Shown here: positions 37,092 to 45,728 of the stretch, piece by piece
How the letters are laid out: every line of letters begins with the position of its first letter
How positions within the stretch are numbered: the first letter of the stretch is position 1
Assembly (NCBI RefSeq): GCF_023094245.1
Contig: NZ_JALMEW010000006.1
Span: forward strand, 124,001 to 188,000
Direction: 5' to 3'
Length of the DNA: 64,000 nt
Source: Halomonas getboli
GTDB lineage: Bacteria > Pseudomonadota > Gammaproteobacteria > Pseudomonadales > Halomonadaceae
Made by a program: the position numbers and the translations under genes
Notes under the pieces: generated by a model
What the model was told of the DNA's origin: nothing
Seen by the model: only the letters and a program-made list of their open reading frames with translations
The model's database searches: none

Positions 37092-38380
37092 CGGCGGCGC
37101 CCGTGAAGAAGGACGACTGCGTGAATGACGAGGCGAGCGGCATGCGCCGCGACGCGACGCCGGCCGGCGAGACGATCATCGTCGGCGGCGGCATGGTCGG
37201 CGCGACCCTGGCCTGCCTGCTGGGCGAAGCCGGGATAGCGGTGACGCTGGTGGATGCGCGCCCGGCGCCGCTGGACGCCGAGGCCGTGGGCCGCGGCCGG
37301 CCGGAGCGGCGGGTCAGCGCCCTGACGCCGGTCTCCCAGCGCCTGCTCGAGGGTCTGGGCGCCTGGGCGTGGATGCAGGGCCGGCGCGTGACGCCCTATC
37401 GCGGCATGCGCGTGTGGGACGCCGAGGGCACCGGCGAGGTGGCGTTCACCGCCGAGGAGGCCGGCCTGCCGGTGCTCGGCCATATCGTCGAGAACGACGT
37501 GGTGGTGGCGGCGCTGGAATCGCGGCTGGCGGGTCTGCCGACGGTGACCCGGCGCTTCGGGGCCAGGGTCACGGGCCTCGAGGACGGGCCGGCCGGCCGC
37601 ACGCTGGTGCTGGACGGCGGCGAGCGCCTGAACGCCCCGCTGGTGGTGGCCGCCGACGGCGCCCGCTCGCCGCTGCGCGAGCTGGCCGGCATCGGTGTGA
37701 CGGCGCGAGAGACCGGCCACTCGGCGTTGGTGACCACGGTGCGCACCGCCGAGCCCCACGGCGGCGTGGCGCGCCAGGCCTTCCTGGGCGATGGCCCGCT
37801 GGCCTTCCTGCCGCTGACGGTGGAGGGCGACGACCACTACTGCTCGATCGTCTGGTCGACCACGCCGGAGCACGCCGAGCGGCTCTGTGGCCTCTCTTCC
37901 GAGGCGCTCGGCCGAGCGCTGACCACGGCCTTCGACGGCCGGCTGGGCGAGGTGGAGGCGGTCGATGGTGCCCTGGCGGTGCCGCTGACCCAGCGCCACG
38001 CCGAACGCTATGTGCTGCCGGGACTGGCGCTGGTGGGCGATGCCGCCCACAGCATCCATCCGCTGGCCGGGCAAGGCGTGAACCTGGGGCTGATGGACGC
38101 TGCGGTGCTGGCAGAGGAGCTGCTGACGGCGCGTCGGCGCGGCGTGGGGCTGGGCAGCGAGGCCTGGCTGTCGCGCTATGCGCGGCGCCGCCGCGGCGAC
38201 AATGCCGCCATGCTGAAGCTGATGGACGGCTTTCGGCTGCTGTTCGGGGCCCGCCATCCGGCGCTGACCCTGGTCCGTAACCTGGGCATGTCCGGCGTCG
38301 ATCGCCTGTCGCCGCTCAAGCGGCTGCTGATGCAGCAGGCGGCCGGGCGACGGGGGCGGTTGCCGGCTTCGTGCCGTTGA
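37088..38380 (+). CDS. ubiI: UbiI/VisC-type ubiquinone biosynthesis hydroxylase
   Basis: 430 residues. TIIVGGGMVGATLACLLGEAG is preceded by about 27 extra residues. RRVSALTPVSQRLLEGLGAW and LALVGDAAHSIHPLAGQGVNLGLMD follow the UbiH/UbiI/UbiF pattern. Position directly after ubiH and the ALTPVSQ type motif favour UbiI (C5 hydroxylation), but UbiF cannot be excluded. The ATG overlaps the ubiH stop (ATGA). A later start around residue 19 (MRRDATP) is possible. Confidence 0.88.
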   Translation: MTAAPVKKDDCVNDEASGMRRDATPAGETIIVGGGMVGATLACLLGEAGIAVTLVDARPAPLDAEAVGRGRPERRVSALTPVSQRLLEGLGAWAWMQGRRVTPYRGMRVWDAEGTGEVAFTAEEAGLPVLGHIVENDVVVAALESRLAGLPTVTRRFGARVTGLEDGPAGRTLVLDGGERLNAPLVVAADGARSPLRELAGIGVTARETGHSALVTTVRTAEPHGGVARQAFLGDGPLAFLPLTVEGDDHYCSIVWSTTPEHAERLCGLSSEALGRALTTAFDGRLGEVEAVDGALAVPLTQRHAERYVLPGLALVGDAAHSIHPLAGQGVNLGLMDAAVLAEELLTARRRGVGLGSEAWLSRYARRRRGDNAAMLKLMDGFRLLFGARHPALTLVRNLGMSGVDRLSPLKRLLMQQAAGRRGRLPASCR

Positions 38381-38468
38381 GGACTCTTGATGAGTCGCTG
38401 AGGGCGCTTGTCCAGGCCGAGGGCTCTCGTCTGTCGCGGAGAGCCCTCGCCGCCTGCCGGGCGCGGCG

Positions 38469-39785
38469 TCAGCCGTCGCGGCCTTGGCCGGCGGCGGCGC
38501 CGCGCTCGCCCAGCACGTTGAGCGCCTTGAGCAGGTTGAGCGCCTCGCCGAGCTGGTAGTCGTCGCGCAGTCGCTCGCTCATCTCGCCACTCGTCTGGGC
38601 TTTGCCGTTGCCGGCCAGGTGGCCTTCCAGGTCGGCCTCGCGCACGCGCAGGCCGGTGTTCTCGGCGACCTCGAGGCGGCCGCGCACCACCTGCACGTCG
38701 GGTTCGATGCCCAGCGCCTGGATGGAGCGCCCGCTGGGCGTGAAGTAGCGGGCGGTGGTCAGCTTCAGCGCCTCGTCGTCGCCCAGCGGCATGATCTGCT
38801 GCACCGAGCCCTTGCCGAAGCTCTCGGTACCCATCAGCACGCCGCGGCGCTGGTCCTGCAGGGCGCCGGCGACGATCTCCGCCGCCGAGGCGCTGCCGCC
38901 GTTGATCAGCACCACCAGCGGCACGTCCGGCGCGGCGGTGTCGCGGTGAGCGGAGAAGCGCATGGCGCTGTCCGGCAGACGGCCCTCGGTGTAGACGACC
39001 AGGCCGTGGTCGAGGAAGGCGTCGGCCACGTCGACCGCCGCCTGCAGCACGCCGCCGGGGTTGTTGCGCAGGTCGAGCACCAGGCCCTGCAGCGGACCGT
39101 CCTCGCGCAGCGCGTCCAGGGCGTCGACGACCTGCTCGCCGGTGCGGGTCTGGAACTGGCTGATGCGCACGTAGCCGTAGCCCGGTGCCAGCATCTCCTG
39201 CTTGACGCTCTCGGTGCGGATCACCTCGCGCTCGACGCTGACCTCGCGCGGTGCGCTCTCGCCCTCGCGCATGATGGTCAGGCGGATCTCGGTGCCGGGG
39301 TCGCCGCGCATCAGGTCGACGGCCTCCTGCAGCGACATGCCCTCGGTGGGGGTGTCGTCGATGCGCAGGATGGCGTCCTGGGCCTGGAGGCCGGCGCGGG
39401 AGGCCGGGGTGTCGTCGATGGGCGTGATCACGGTGAGCTGGCCGTCGCGCTTGCCGACCTCGATGCCCACGCCGCCGAACTCGCCCTGGGTGGACTCGCG
39501 CAGGCTACGGTAGTCCTCGGCGTTCAGATAGGTGGAGTGCGGATCGAGTTCGTTGAGCATGCCGCGCATGGCGTTGTGTAGCAGGGTGGCGTCGTCGACT
39601 TCCTCGACGTAGGCCCGCTTGATGCGCTCGAACACCTCGGCGAAGGCCTGGATCTCGGCCACCGGCAGGTCGTCGTCCGCCGGCGAGGGGGCGGGAGCGG
39701 CCAGCGCAGGCAGCGGCAGAATCATCAGGGCGACCGGCAGCAGGGCCGCTTTCAGTTGCCGCAGCGGGGCGTTCGTCGAAGGCAT
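38469..39785 (-). CDS. ctpA: S41 C-terminal processing protease (CtpA type)
   Basis: 438 residues. A signal peptide (LPVALMILPLPALAA) leads to a short tail-specific-protease domain, a PDZ domain (about residues 85-165, FGGVGIEVG to SPRE-type end) and the S41 core. The catalytic serine is in NGGSASAAEIVAGAL and the lysine in ESFGKGSVQ. Such periplasmic proteases trim lipoproteins and peptidoglycan hydrolases, and its neighbour envC activates amidases. MPSTNAPLRQ is preferred to MLKPHLRP 13 codons earlier, because it gives a proper signal peptide. Confidence 0.92.
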   Translation of the reverse strand: MPSTNAPLRQLKAALLPVALMILPLPALAAPAPSPADDDLPVAEIQAFAEVFERIKRAYVEEVDDATLLHNAMRGMLNELDPHSTYLNAEDYRSLRESTQGEFGGVGIEVGKRDGQLTVITPIDDTPASRAGLQAQDAILRIDDTPTEGMSLQEAVDLMRGDPGTEIRLTIMREGESAPREVSVEREVIRTESVKQEMLAPGYGYVRISQFQTRTGEQVVDALDALREDGPLQGLVLDLRNNPGGVLQAAVDVADAFLDHGLVVYTEGRLPDSAMRFSAHRDTAAPDVPLVVLINGGSASAAEIVAGALQDQRRGVLMGTESFGKGSVQQIMPLGDDEALKLTTARYFTPSGRSIQALGIEPDVQVVRGRLEVAENTGLRVREADLEGHLAGNGKAQTSGEMSERLRDDYQLGEALNLLKALNVLGERGAAAGQGRDG

Positions 39786-39822
39786 GCGCGTTCTCGTGGC
39801 TGGTCGGAGATGTGGCTTCAGC

Positions 39823-39881
39823 ATAGCGTGGCGCCGGACGCGATTGGAATAGCGTGGCGGCGGACGCTAATGAATAGCGGG
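39823..39881. repeat. 26-bp tandem repeat between ctpA and envC
   Basis: ATAGCGTGGCGCCGGACGCG (39823 on) recurs as ATAGCGTGGCGGCGGACGCT at 39849, then ATAGCGG starts a third partial unit at 39874. It fills almost the entire ctpA-envC gap. Confidence 0.7.
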
Positions 39882-39882
39882 T

Positions 39883-41040
39883 CTAGCGCCGGGCGATCCA
39901 GCGGCTGGGGTCGATGGGCTCGCCGTGGCGGCGCACCTCGAAGTAGAGCCCGGGGGACGATTGGCCGCCGGTGGCGCCCACCGTGCCGACGGTCTCGCCC
40001 TCGCTCACCGCTTCGCCGACGCCGACCGTGAAGCGCTGCAGGTGGGCGTGCAGGGTCATCACGCCGTCGCCGTGGTCGAGGATCAGCAGGTTGCCGAAGC
40101 CGCGCATCCAGTCGGCGAACACCACTCGGCCGGCGTGCACCGCCTCGACCGGCGTGCCCTCGGCGGCGCGGATCACCAGGCCGTTGCGGTGCACGCCGTC
40201 ACCGCGGCCGAAGCGCGAGGTCACGCTGCCCTGAACCGGCCAGGGCAGATCGCCCTGGGTGGCGGCGATGTCGGTCGAGGGCGGCGGCTGCTGCAGGCGC
40301 GCCAGGCGTTCCTGCACCTGGTTCAGCACCCGCTCGGCGTGGGCGCGGTCTTGGGCCAGTTCGGACAGCCGCGCCTGTTCGCTGGCGAAGCGATCATTGA
40401 GCTTCGCCACCAGCTGTTCGCGCTCGTCGACCTGGCGGGCCAGCTCGGCGCCGCGCGCCTCGAGCTCGTCGGCGAGCCGGTCCAGCTGCGCGCTTCTTTC
40501 ATCGAGCGCCCGGCGGTTGTCGGCCAGCGCCGCGTCCAGCCGCTCGAGCTGGTCGAGGCGCTGCTGGCGGGCGTCGGTCAGGCGGTTGAGATAGGTCTGC
40601 AGCCGGTCCAGCCGGGCCGGGTCGTCCTGATTGAGCAGCAGCTTGAGCTGCGGCGTCAGGCCCAGCCGGTAGAGGGCGTCGAGCTGCTCGCCGATGGCAT
40701 CCAGCTGCTGCTGACGTTCGGCCTTGAGCGCGTCGCGCCGGGTCTCGAGCGCGTGGACCTGGTCGCGCAGGTCGCGCTTCTCGGCCTGGAGCTCGTCCAG
40801 GCGGCGGTGGGTCTCGGCCAGCGAGGTCTCGACCTCGCGCAGCGCCTCGTTGGCGTCGTCCCGGGCATCGCGGGTGGCAGAGAGGTCCTGTGTCGCCGCC
40901 TGGATGTGCTCGCCGATGGCGTCCAGGCGCTGCTGGGCCTGGCGCTCATCGACCCGGGCCGCCTGGGCGGTGTTCAGGGCGATGACAAGAGCGAGGCCCG
41001 GCAGCCATGGCCACCGGGCCGGGGTGCGCCGTCGGCTCAC
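39883..41040 (-). CDS. envC: EnvC, murein hydrolase activator
   Basis: 385 residues. A signal peptide ([16 protein letters not shown]) is followed by long coiled coils (about residues 30-250) and a degenerate LytM/M23 domain ([44 protein letters not shown]). The zinc ligands are incomplete, as in EnvC, which activates AmiA/AmiB at the septum. The start is GTG at 41040, overlapping the gpmI stop (GTGA). The reading frame open far upstream is only the antiphase of gpmI. gpmI-envC-ctpA is a conserved order. Confidence 0.92.
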   Translation of the reverse strand: MSRRRTPARWPWLPGLALVIALNTAQAARVDERQAQQRLDAIGEHIQAATQDLSATRDARDDANEALREVETSLAETHRRLDELQAEKRDLRDQVHALETRRDALKAERQQQLDAIGEQLDALYRLGLTPQLKLLLNQDDPARLDRLQTYLNRLTDARQQRLDQLERLDAALADNRRALDERSAQLDRLADELEARGAELARQVDEREQLVAKLNDRFASEQARLSELAQDRAHAERVLNQVQERLARLQQPPPSTDIAATQGDLPWPVQGSVTSRFGRGDGVHRNGLVIRAAEGTPVEAVHAGRVVFADWMRGFGNLLILDHGDGVMTLHAHLQRFTVGVGEAVSEGETVGTVGATGGQSSPGLYFEVRRHGEPIDPSRWIARR

Positions 41041-42608
41041 GCCTCGATCAGCACGCGGCCGGTCATTTCCTCGGGCACCGGCTGATCCATCAGCGTCAGC
41101 AGGGTCGGGGCGAGGTCGCACAGGCGGCCGTCCTGGGCCAGCTGCAGCGGACGCGGGCCGACGTAGATCAGCGGCACGTCGAAGGTGGTATGGGCGGTTT
41201 GGGCGGCGCCGGTCTCGGGGTGGACCATCTGCTCGGCGTTGCCGTGGTCGGCGGTGATCAGGCAGGCACCGCCGACCTTCTCGAGCGCCTCGACCACGCG
41301 GCCGACGCAGGCGTCGACGGCCTCGACGGCCTTGACCGCGGCGTCGAAGTCGCCGGTGTGGCCGACCATGTCGCCGTTGGCGTAGTTGCACACGATCAGG
41401 TCGTGGGCGCCGGACTCGATGGCCTCGACCAGGCGGTCGGTGACCTCCACGGCGCTCATCTCGGGCTTCTCGTCGTAGGTCTTCACGTCCTGGGGCGAGG
41501 GCACCAGCACGCGGGTCTCGCCCTCGTACTCGGCCTCGCGGCCGCCGGAAAAGAAGAAGGTGACGTGGGCGTACTTTTCGGTCTCGGCGATGCGCAGCTG
41601 GGTCAGGCCGCGCTTCTCCATCACCTCGCCCAGGGTGTTGTGCAGCTCTTCCGGCGGGAAGGCGGCCGGGGCCGGGATGTCGGCGGCGTACTGGGTCATG
41701 GTGACCAGGCTGCCGCCGGCCAGCCGCGGGCGGGCCCGGCGCTCGAAGCCGGCGAAGTCGTCCTCGACGAAGGCGCGGGTCAGCTCGCGGGCGCGGTCGG
41801 CGCGGAAGTTCATGAAGATGGCGGCGTCGCCGTCCTCCATGCGCACCGGGACGTCGCCGCTGAGGATGGCGGTGGCGGTGACGAATTCGTCGGTCTCGCC
41901 ACGGTCGTAGGCCGCGTCCAGGCCGGCCTCGGCGCTCTGGGCAACGTGCTCGGCGGTGCCCTCGGTGGCCAGGCGATAGGCCTGCTCGACGCGATCCCAG
42001 CGGTTGTCGCGGTCCATGGCGAAGTAGCGGCCGATCAGCGAGGCCACGTAGCCGTTCTCGGCGCCGACCAGCTCGGCTAGCCGGGCGTTGGTGCGCTCGA
42101 TGGAGGCGCGGGCGCTCTTCGGCGCGGTGTCGCGGCCGTCGAGGAAGGCGTGCACGTAGATGCGCCTGGCGCCGCGCTGGGCGGCCAGCTCGGCCATGGC
42201 CAGGATATGATCCTCGTGGCTGTGCACGCCGCCCGGCGACAGCAGGCCCAGCAGGTGCACGGCGCGGCCGGCCTCGGCGGCGGCGTCCAGCGGGGCGGTG
42301 AGGATGGCGTTGTCGGCCAGCGCGCCGTCCTCGACGGCCTTGGTGATGCGGGTGAAGTCCTGGTAGACGATGCGCCCGGCGCCGAGGTTCATGTGACCGA
42401 CTTCCGAGTTGCCCATCTGGCCGTCCGGCAGCCCCACGTAGCGGCCGTCGGTATGCACCAGGGCGTGGGCACGCGTCTCCCACAGCCCGTCCATCACCGG
42501 CGTGTTGGCGGCCAGGATGGCGTTGTCGGTGGGATCCGGGTTGTAGCCGTAGCCGTCGAGAATGATCAGGGCCACCGGGCGGGGAGTCGGGGTCGATGAG
42601 TCGGTCAT
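41037..42608 (-). CDS. gpmI: 2,3-bisphosphoglycerate-independent phosphoglycerate mutase
   Basis: 523 residues. [10 protein letters not shown] holds the first metal ligands, and [22 protein letters not shown] contains the catalytic Ser in [22 protein letters not shown] and [10 protein letters not shown] supply the remaining Mn-binding residues. It interconverts 3- and 2-phosphoglycerate in glycolysis. It is divergent from yibN-secB, with a shared 210-base promoter region, and is coupled to envC. Confidence 0.97.
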   Translation of the reverse strand: MTDSSTPTPRPVALIILDGYGYNPDPTDNAILAANTPVMDGLWETRAHALVHTDGRYVGLPDGQMGNSEVGHMNLGAGRIVYQDFTRITKAVEDGALADNAILTAPLDAAAEAGRAVHLLGLLSPGGVHSHEDHILAMAELAAQRGARRIYVHAFLDGRDTAPKSARASIERTNARLAELVGAENGYVASLIGRYFAMDRDNRWDRVEQAYRLATEGTAEHVAQSAEAGLDAAYDRGETDEFVTATAILSGDVPVRMEDGDAAIFMNFRADRARELTRAFVEDDFAGFERRARPRLAGGSLVTMTQYAADIPAPAAFPPEELHNTLGEVMEKRGLTQLRIAETEKYAHVTFFFSGGREAEYEGETRVLVPSPQDVKTYDEKPEMSAVEVTDRLVEAIESGAHDLIVCNYANGDMVGHTGDFDAAVKAVEAVDACVGRVVEALEKVGGACLITADHGNAEQMVHPETGAAQTAHTTFDVPLIYVGPRPLQLAQDGRLCDLAPTLLTLMDQPVPEEMTGRVLIEA

Positions 42609-42752
42609 GCGTCGAAGCCTCTTGGTTGGGTCGTTGCCGCCTCGGCGCTACGGCCTTGGGCGGGGTCGCGACTTGCCTCTGCTTGCGGCATCATATCGCA
42701 CGGCCCCGTCGGGCGTCATATCGCGCGCCCTCGGCGGTCCCACGGCATCATG

Positions 42753-42758
42753 TATACT
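42753..42758 (+). promoter_or_regulatory. Candidate -10 box for yibN-secB
   Basis: TATACT 62 bases upstream of the yibN start, in CATCATGTATACTGGG. Upstream, TCATATCGC occurs twice with a 25-base offset (42691 and 42716). No good -35 is seen. Confidence 0.45.
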
Positions 42759-42819
42759 GGGCGCCGCCGGCCCGGCCGGTTTCGTTCACCGCGTACCCGA
42801 AAAAGAGTCTTTCCGAATC

Positions 42820-43242
42820 ATGATCGATCAGCTGTTCGAATTCGTGCAGAACCACCCGCTACTGGTCGCCGCCTTCGCGCTGGTGCTGGTCGCCTGGATC
42901 GCCTACGAGATCCGCAGCGGCGGGGCCAACGGTGTGACCACCAGCGAGGCCACTCAGCTGGTCAATCGCGAGGACGCCGTGGTGCTCGATATCCGCGACA
43001 AGAACGACTTCAAGGCGGGCCATATCGCCGGCGCGCGCAACATTCCGCAGAGCAGCCTCGACGGCCGCCTCAGCGAGCTCGAGAAGTTCAAGAGCAAGCC
43101 GATCATCGTGGCCTGCAAGCACGGCCAGACCGCCGGCGTGGCAATGGCCAAGCTGACCAAGGCCGGCTTCGAGCGCGTCTACAAGCTCAAGGGCGGCATG
43201 GCGCAGTGGCAGACCGATGGCCTGCCGCTGGTCAAGAAGTGA
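42820..43242 (+). CDS. yibN: Rhodanese-domain membrane protein (YibN-like)
   Basis: 140 residues. One N-terminal membrane helix (LLVAAFALVLVAWIAYEI, residues 14-31) anchors a rhodanese domain (about 45-138) with VVLDIRDKNDFKAGHIAGA and the active-site loop CKHGQT. The E. coli homologue YibN lies upstream of grxC-secB. Here grxC is missing and secB follows directly. It probably acts at the membrane in persulfide or protein handling, but the substrate is unknown. The chosen ATG at 42820 gives the expected length. Confidence 0.92.
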   Translation: MIDQLFEFVQNHPLLVAAFALVLVAWIAYEIRSGGANGVTTSEATQLVNREDAVVLDIRDKNDFKAGHIAGARNIPQSSLDGRLSELEKFKSKPIIVACKHGQTAGVAMAKLTKAGFERVYKLKGGMAQWQTDGLPLVKK

Positions 43243-43284
43243 TCACGCCCTCTTAATACTCCAACGACCAAAGGATTGCTTTCC

Positions 43285-43791
43285 ATGGCGGAAGACAACA
43301 ACCCGAACAGCGGCGCCAACGGCCAGGACAAGCCCCAGGTGCAGTTCGCCCTGCAGCGCATCTACGTCAAGGACATCTCCTTCGAGGCGCCGAACTCCCC
43401 GGCGGTGTTCCAGCAGCCGTTCAAGCCCAAGGTCGGCCTGGACCTGAACACCACGTACCAGAAGGTCGGCGAGGACCTCTATGAAGTGGTGATCAAGGTC
43501 ACCGCCCAGGTGACTCACAGCGAGGAAGGCACCACCTCCTTCCTGGCCGAGCTCGAGCAGGCGGGCCTGTTCCGCATCGGCGGCATCGAGGGTTCCCAGC
43601 TCGACCACACCCTGGGCGCCTTCTGCCCGAACATGCTTTTCCCCTACGCGCGTGAGTGCATCGACAACCTGGTCAACCGTGGCGGCTTCCCGCCGCTGAT
43701 GCTCTCGCCGGTCAACTTCGAGGCGATCTACGCCCAGAAGAAGCAGCGCGAGGCCCAGCAGCAGCAACAGGGCGAGCAGGCCGCGCAGTAA
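43285..43791 (+). CDS. secB: SecB, protein-export chaperone
   Basis: 168 residues, acidic. FALQRIYVKDISFEAPNSPAVF is the conserved N-terminal strand and HTLGAFCPNMLFPYARE the C-terminal signature. The tetramer holds preproteins unfolded for SecA. AAGGA precedes the ATG at 43285, whereas the TTG nine bases upstream was not used. The last residues are glutamine-rich (KKQREAQQQQQGEQ). A dispersed repeat follows. Confidence 0.96.
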   Translation: MAEDNNPNSGANGQDKPQVQFALQRIYVKDISFEAPNSPAVFQQPFKPKVGLDLNTTYQKVGEDLYEVVIKVTAQVTHSEEGTTSFLAELEQAGLFRIGGIEGSQLDHTLGAFCPNMLFPYARECIDNLVNRGGFPPLMLSPVNFEAIYAQKKQREAQQQQQGEQAAQ

Positions 43792-43806
43792 GCGCCTGCC
43801 CACAGC

Positions 43807-43918
43807 GATGCGCGCCGGGGCAAGGTGGCGCGAGGGGTTTTGACCATGGATGGTCAAAGTAGCGCCCAGGGATGGGTTCACAGCGCCCTCGCAACGCCTT
43901 GACCCGGAAAAGCGCATC
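43807..43918 (+). repeat. Dispersed double-hairpin repeat with CANGGANG loops, copy A
   Basis: Outer stems GATGCGC/GCGCATC (43807-43813 with 43912-43918) and CGAGGG/CCCTCG (43831-43836 with 43886-43891) enclose two hairpins. Hairpin 1 is TTTGACC/GGTCAAA around loop ATGGAT (43838-43858). Hairpin 2 is CCC/GGG around loop AGGGAT (43865-43876). Both loops with their closing pair read CANGGANG. It fills the secB-rsmE gap. Confidence 0.85.
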
Positions 43919-43951
43919 GCATCGTACGAACCACCGCAGAGCCTCCCCTCC

Positions 43952-44680
43952 ATGGCGATCAAGCCCCGTATCCATGTCGCCGCCGCGCTGACCGCCGGCG
44001 CCGACGTCGTCCTGCCGGAAGGCCCGGCGCGCCACGTGGCCCGGGTGCTGCGCCTGGGCGAGGGTGCGCCGCTGGTGCTGTTCGACGGCCACGGCAGCGA
44101 GGCCGAGGCGGTGCTGGTCGAGGCCGGCCGCAAGCGCGTGGTGGCCCGCATCGGGGCCGTTCATGAGGGTCGCGGCGAGTCGCCGCTGGCGGTGCACCTG
44201 GGTCAGGCGATCTCCAAGGGCGATCGTATGGACTACGCGATCCAGAAGGCCGTGGAGCTGGGCGTGGCCGAGATCACCCCGCTCTACACCGAGCACGGCG
44301 ACGTGCGTCTCAAGGGCGAGCGCGAGGCCAGGAAGCTGGCCCACTGGCAGGCCGTGGCCGCCAGCGCCTGCGAGCAGTGCGGCCGCGCCACCGTGCCGCC
44401 GGTGCATCCGCCGGTCGGACTCGCCGACTGGCTGGCCGGCCGCGACGAGGCGCTGCGGCTGGTGCTGCATCCCGGCACCCCGGGCGCGCTGGAGCGCGAG
44501 GACGCCATCGCCCGCGCGGCGCTGCTGATCGGCCCCGAGGGCGGCCTCTCGGACGCCGAGATCGATGTCGCCACCGACGCCGACTTTGCCGCCCTGACCC
44601 TGGGGCCGCGCATCCTGCGCACCGAGACCGCCCCGGTGGTCGCCCTGACGCTGCTGCAGGATCGCTTCGGCGACCTCTGA
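43952..44680 (+). CDS. rsmE: RsmE, 16S rRNA (uracil-1498 N3) methyltransferase
   Basis: 242 residues. An N-terminal PUA-like part (RIHVAAALTAG, ARHVARVLRLGEGAPLVLFDG) leads to a SPOUT knot with LLIGPEGGLSDAEI and LGPRILRTETAPVVAL. It methylates U1498 of 16S rRNA. In E. coli rsmE precedes gshB-yqgE-ruvX, and here the same order holds with an S1-domain gene and a TonB gene inserted. The ATG at 43952 gives the family N-terminus. The upstream extension would read through the repeat. Confidence 0.94.
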   Translation: MAIKPRIHVAAALTAGADVVLPEGPARHVARVLRLGEGAPLVLFDGHGSEAEAVLVEAGRKRVVARIGAVHEGRGESPLAVHLGQAISKGDRMDYAIQKAVELGVAEITPLYTEHGDVRLKGEREARKLAHWQAVAASACEQCGRATVPPVHPPVGLADWLAGRDEALRLVLHPGTPGALEREDAIARAALLIGPEGGLSDAEIDVATDADFAALTLGPRILRTETAPVVALTLLQDRFGDL

Positions 44681-44772
44681 GCCCCGTTCGCCCTGGCCCC
44701 TCGCGCCCGGCGCCTTTTCCCGCCGTCGGGCCACGCCCATAATGACGGCACACTCGCAGTGGAATCCCGATC

Positions 44773-45510
44773 ATGTCCGACTCCCGCCGATCCGCCCCAC
44801 GCGCGGCCCATTCCCGTCGTGAGCCCATGCGCCGCACCCGCGAGCCGCGAGCCAGCGTCGGCGAGGTCGCCTACCTGCCGGTGGTGAAGGTCAACGAGAC
44901 CGGCGCCTTCCTCGACTGGGGCCACTCGCGGGACCTGCTGCTGCCCTTCGGCGAGCAGCGTTTCCGCCCCACGGTGGGGCGCCGGGTGCTGGTGATGATC
45001 CGCGAGGACGACCGCGAACGGCCCTTCGCCACCCAGCGTCTCGACCGCTACCTGTCCGATCACGCCGAGGGCCTGGCCGCCGGCAGCGCCGTGGCGCTGG
45101 TGATCGCCGATCAGACCGATCTCGGCTACAAGGCGGTGGTCGACGGCCGCTTCTGGGGCCTGCTCTACCACGACGACGTGACCCGGCCGCTGCGACGCGG
45201 CCAGCGCCTGGAGGGCCACGTGAAACGGGTCCGCGAGGACGGTCGCCTGGACCTGTCGCTGCTGCCGCCGGGCCCGGCGCGGCTCGACGTGGTCGGCGAG
45301 GCGGTGCTCAAGGCGCTGCGCGAAAGTGGCGGCTACCTGCCGCTCTCCGACGCCAGCCCGGCCGGCGAGATCAAGGCCCGGCTCGGGGTCAGCAAGAACG
45401 CCTTCAAGCAGGCCATCGGCCGGCTCTACAAGCAGCGTCGCATCACCATCGAGAGCGGCGGTATCCGCTTCGCGCCCGGCGGGGAGCAGGATTCTCACGG
45501 CGCCTCCTAG
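44773..45510 (+). CDS. S1-domain RNA-binding protein, CvfB/YitL-like
   Basis: 245 residues. A basic N-terminus (residues 1-28, arginine-rich) is followed by S1-like domains (VGEVAYLPVVKVNETGAFLDWGHSRDLLLPFGEQ; GQRLEGHVKRVREDGRLDLSLL). A C-terminal winged helix follows (IKARLGVSKNAFKQAIGRLYKQ). This is the architecture of CvfB/YitL proteins, which bind RNA and affect virulence gene expression in Staphylococcus. The role here is unknown. Its stop is the first base pair of repeat copy B, and copy A lies one gene upstream. Confidence 0.85.
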   Translation: MSDSRRSAPRAAHSRREPMRRTREPRASVGEVAYLPVVKVNETGAFLDWGHSRDLLLPFGEQRFRPTVGRRVLVMIREDDRERPFATQRLDRYLSDHAEGLAAGSAVALVIADQTDLGYKAVVDGRFWGLLYHDDVTRPLRRGQRLEGHVKRVREDGRLDLSLLPPGPARLDVVGEAVLKALRESGGYLPLSDASPAGEIKARLGVSKNAFKQAIGRLYKQRRITIESGGIRFAPGGEQDSHGAS

Positions 45511-45627
45511 CGCAGCGCGCCGGGGGCAGGCCGTAAAGGAGGTCCTACGCCAAGGATGGCGTCGGTAGCGCCCAGGGATGGGTTTACAGCGCCTCCTTGG
45601 AGGCCTGACGACGGATCAGCGCTGCGC
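45510..45627 (+). repeat. Dispersed double-hairpin repeat with CANGGANG loops, copy B
   Basis: Outer stems GCGCAGCGC/GCGCTGCGC (45510-45518 with 45619-45627) and AAGGAGG/CCTCCTT (45536-45542 with 45592-45598). Hairpin 1 is ACGCC/GGCGT around loop AAGGAT (45547-45562). Hairpin 2 is CCC/GGG around loop AGGGAT (45571-45582). It lies between the S1-domain gene and gshB. Confidence 0.85.
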
Positions 45628-45728
45628 GCCACTGCTGCCCCCGATCGCCTTGGAGTCCATGGCGGCCCTGCGGCATACTGCCAGCCATCATTCCCCGCCG
45701 GGACCGCCCGGCGCAGACGAGTAGACCG

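Noticed and set aside
39883..42483. An 866-codon open frame ending as EnvC.
   Set aside because: The upstream two thirds are an antiphase reading of gpmI, low-complexity and Arg/Gly/Pro-rich. EnvC starts at the GTG at 41040.
45217..45230. CACGTGAAACGG inside the S1-domain gene as a sixth parS site.
   Set aside because: Only one half-site matches. The other arm (GGC) does not pair.
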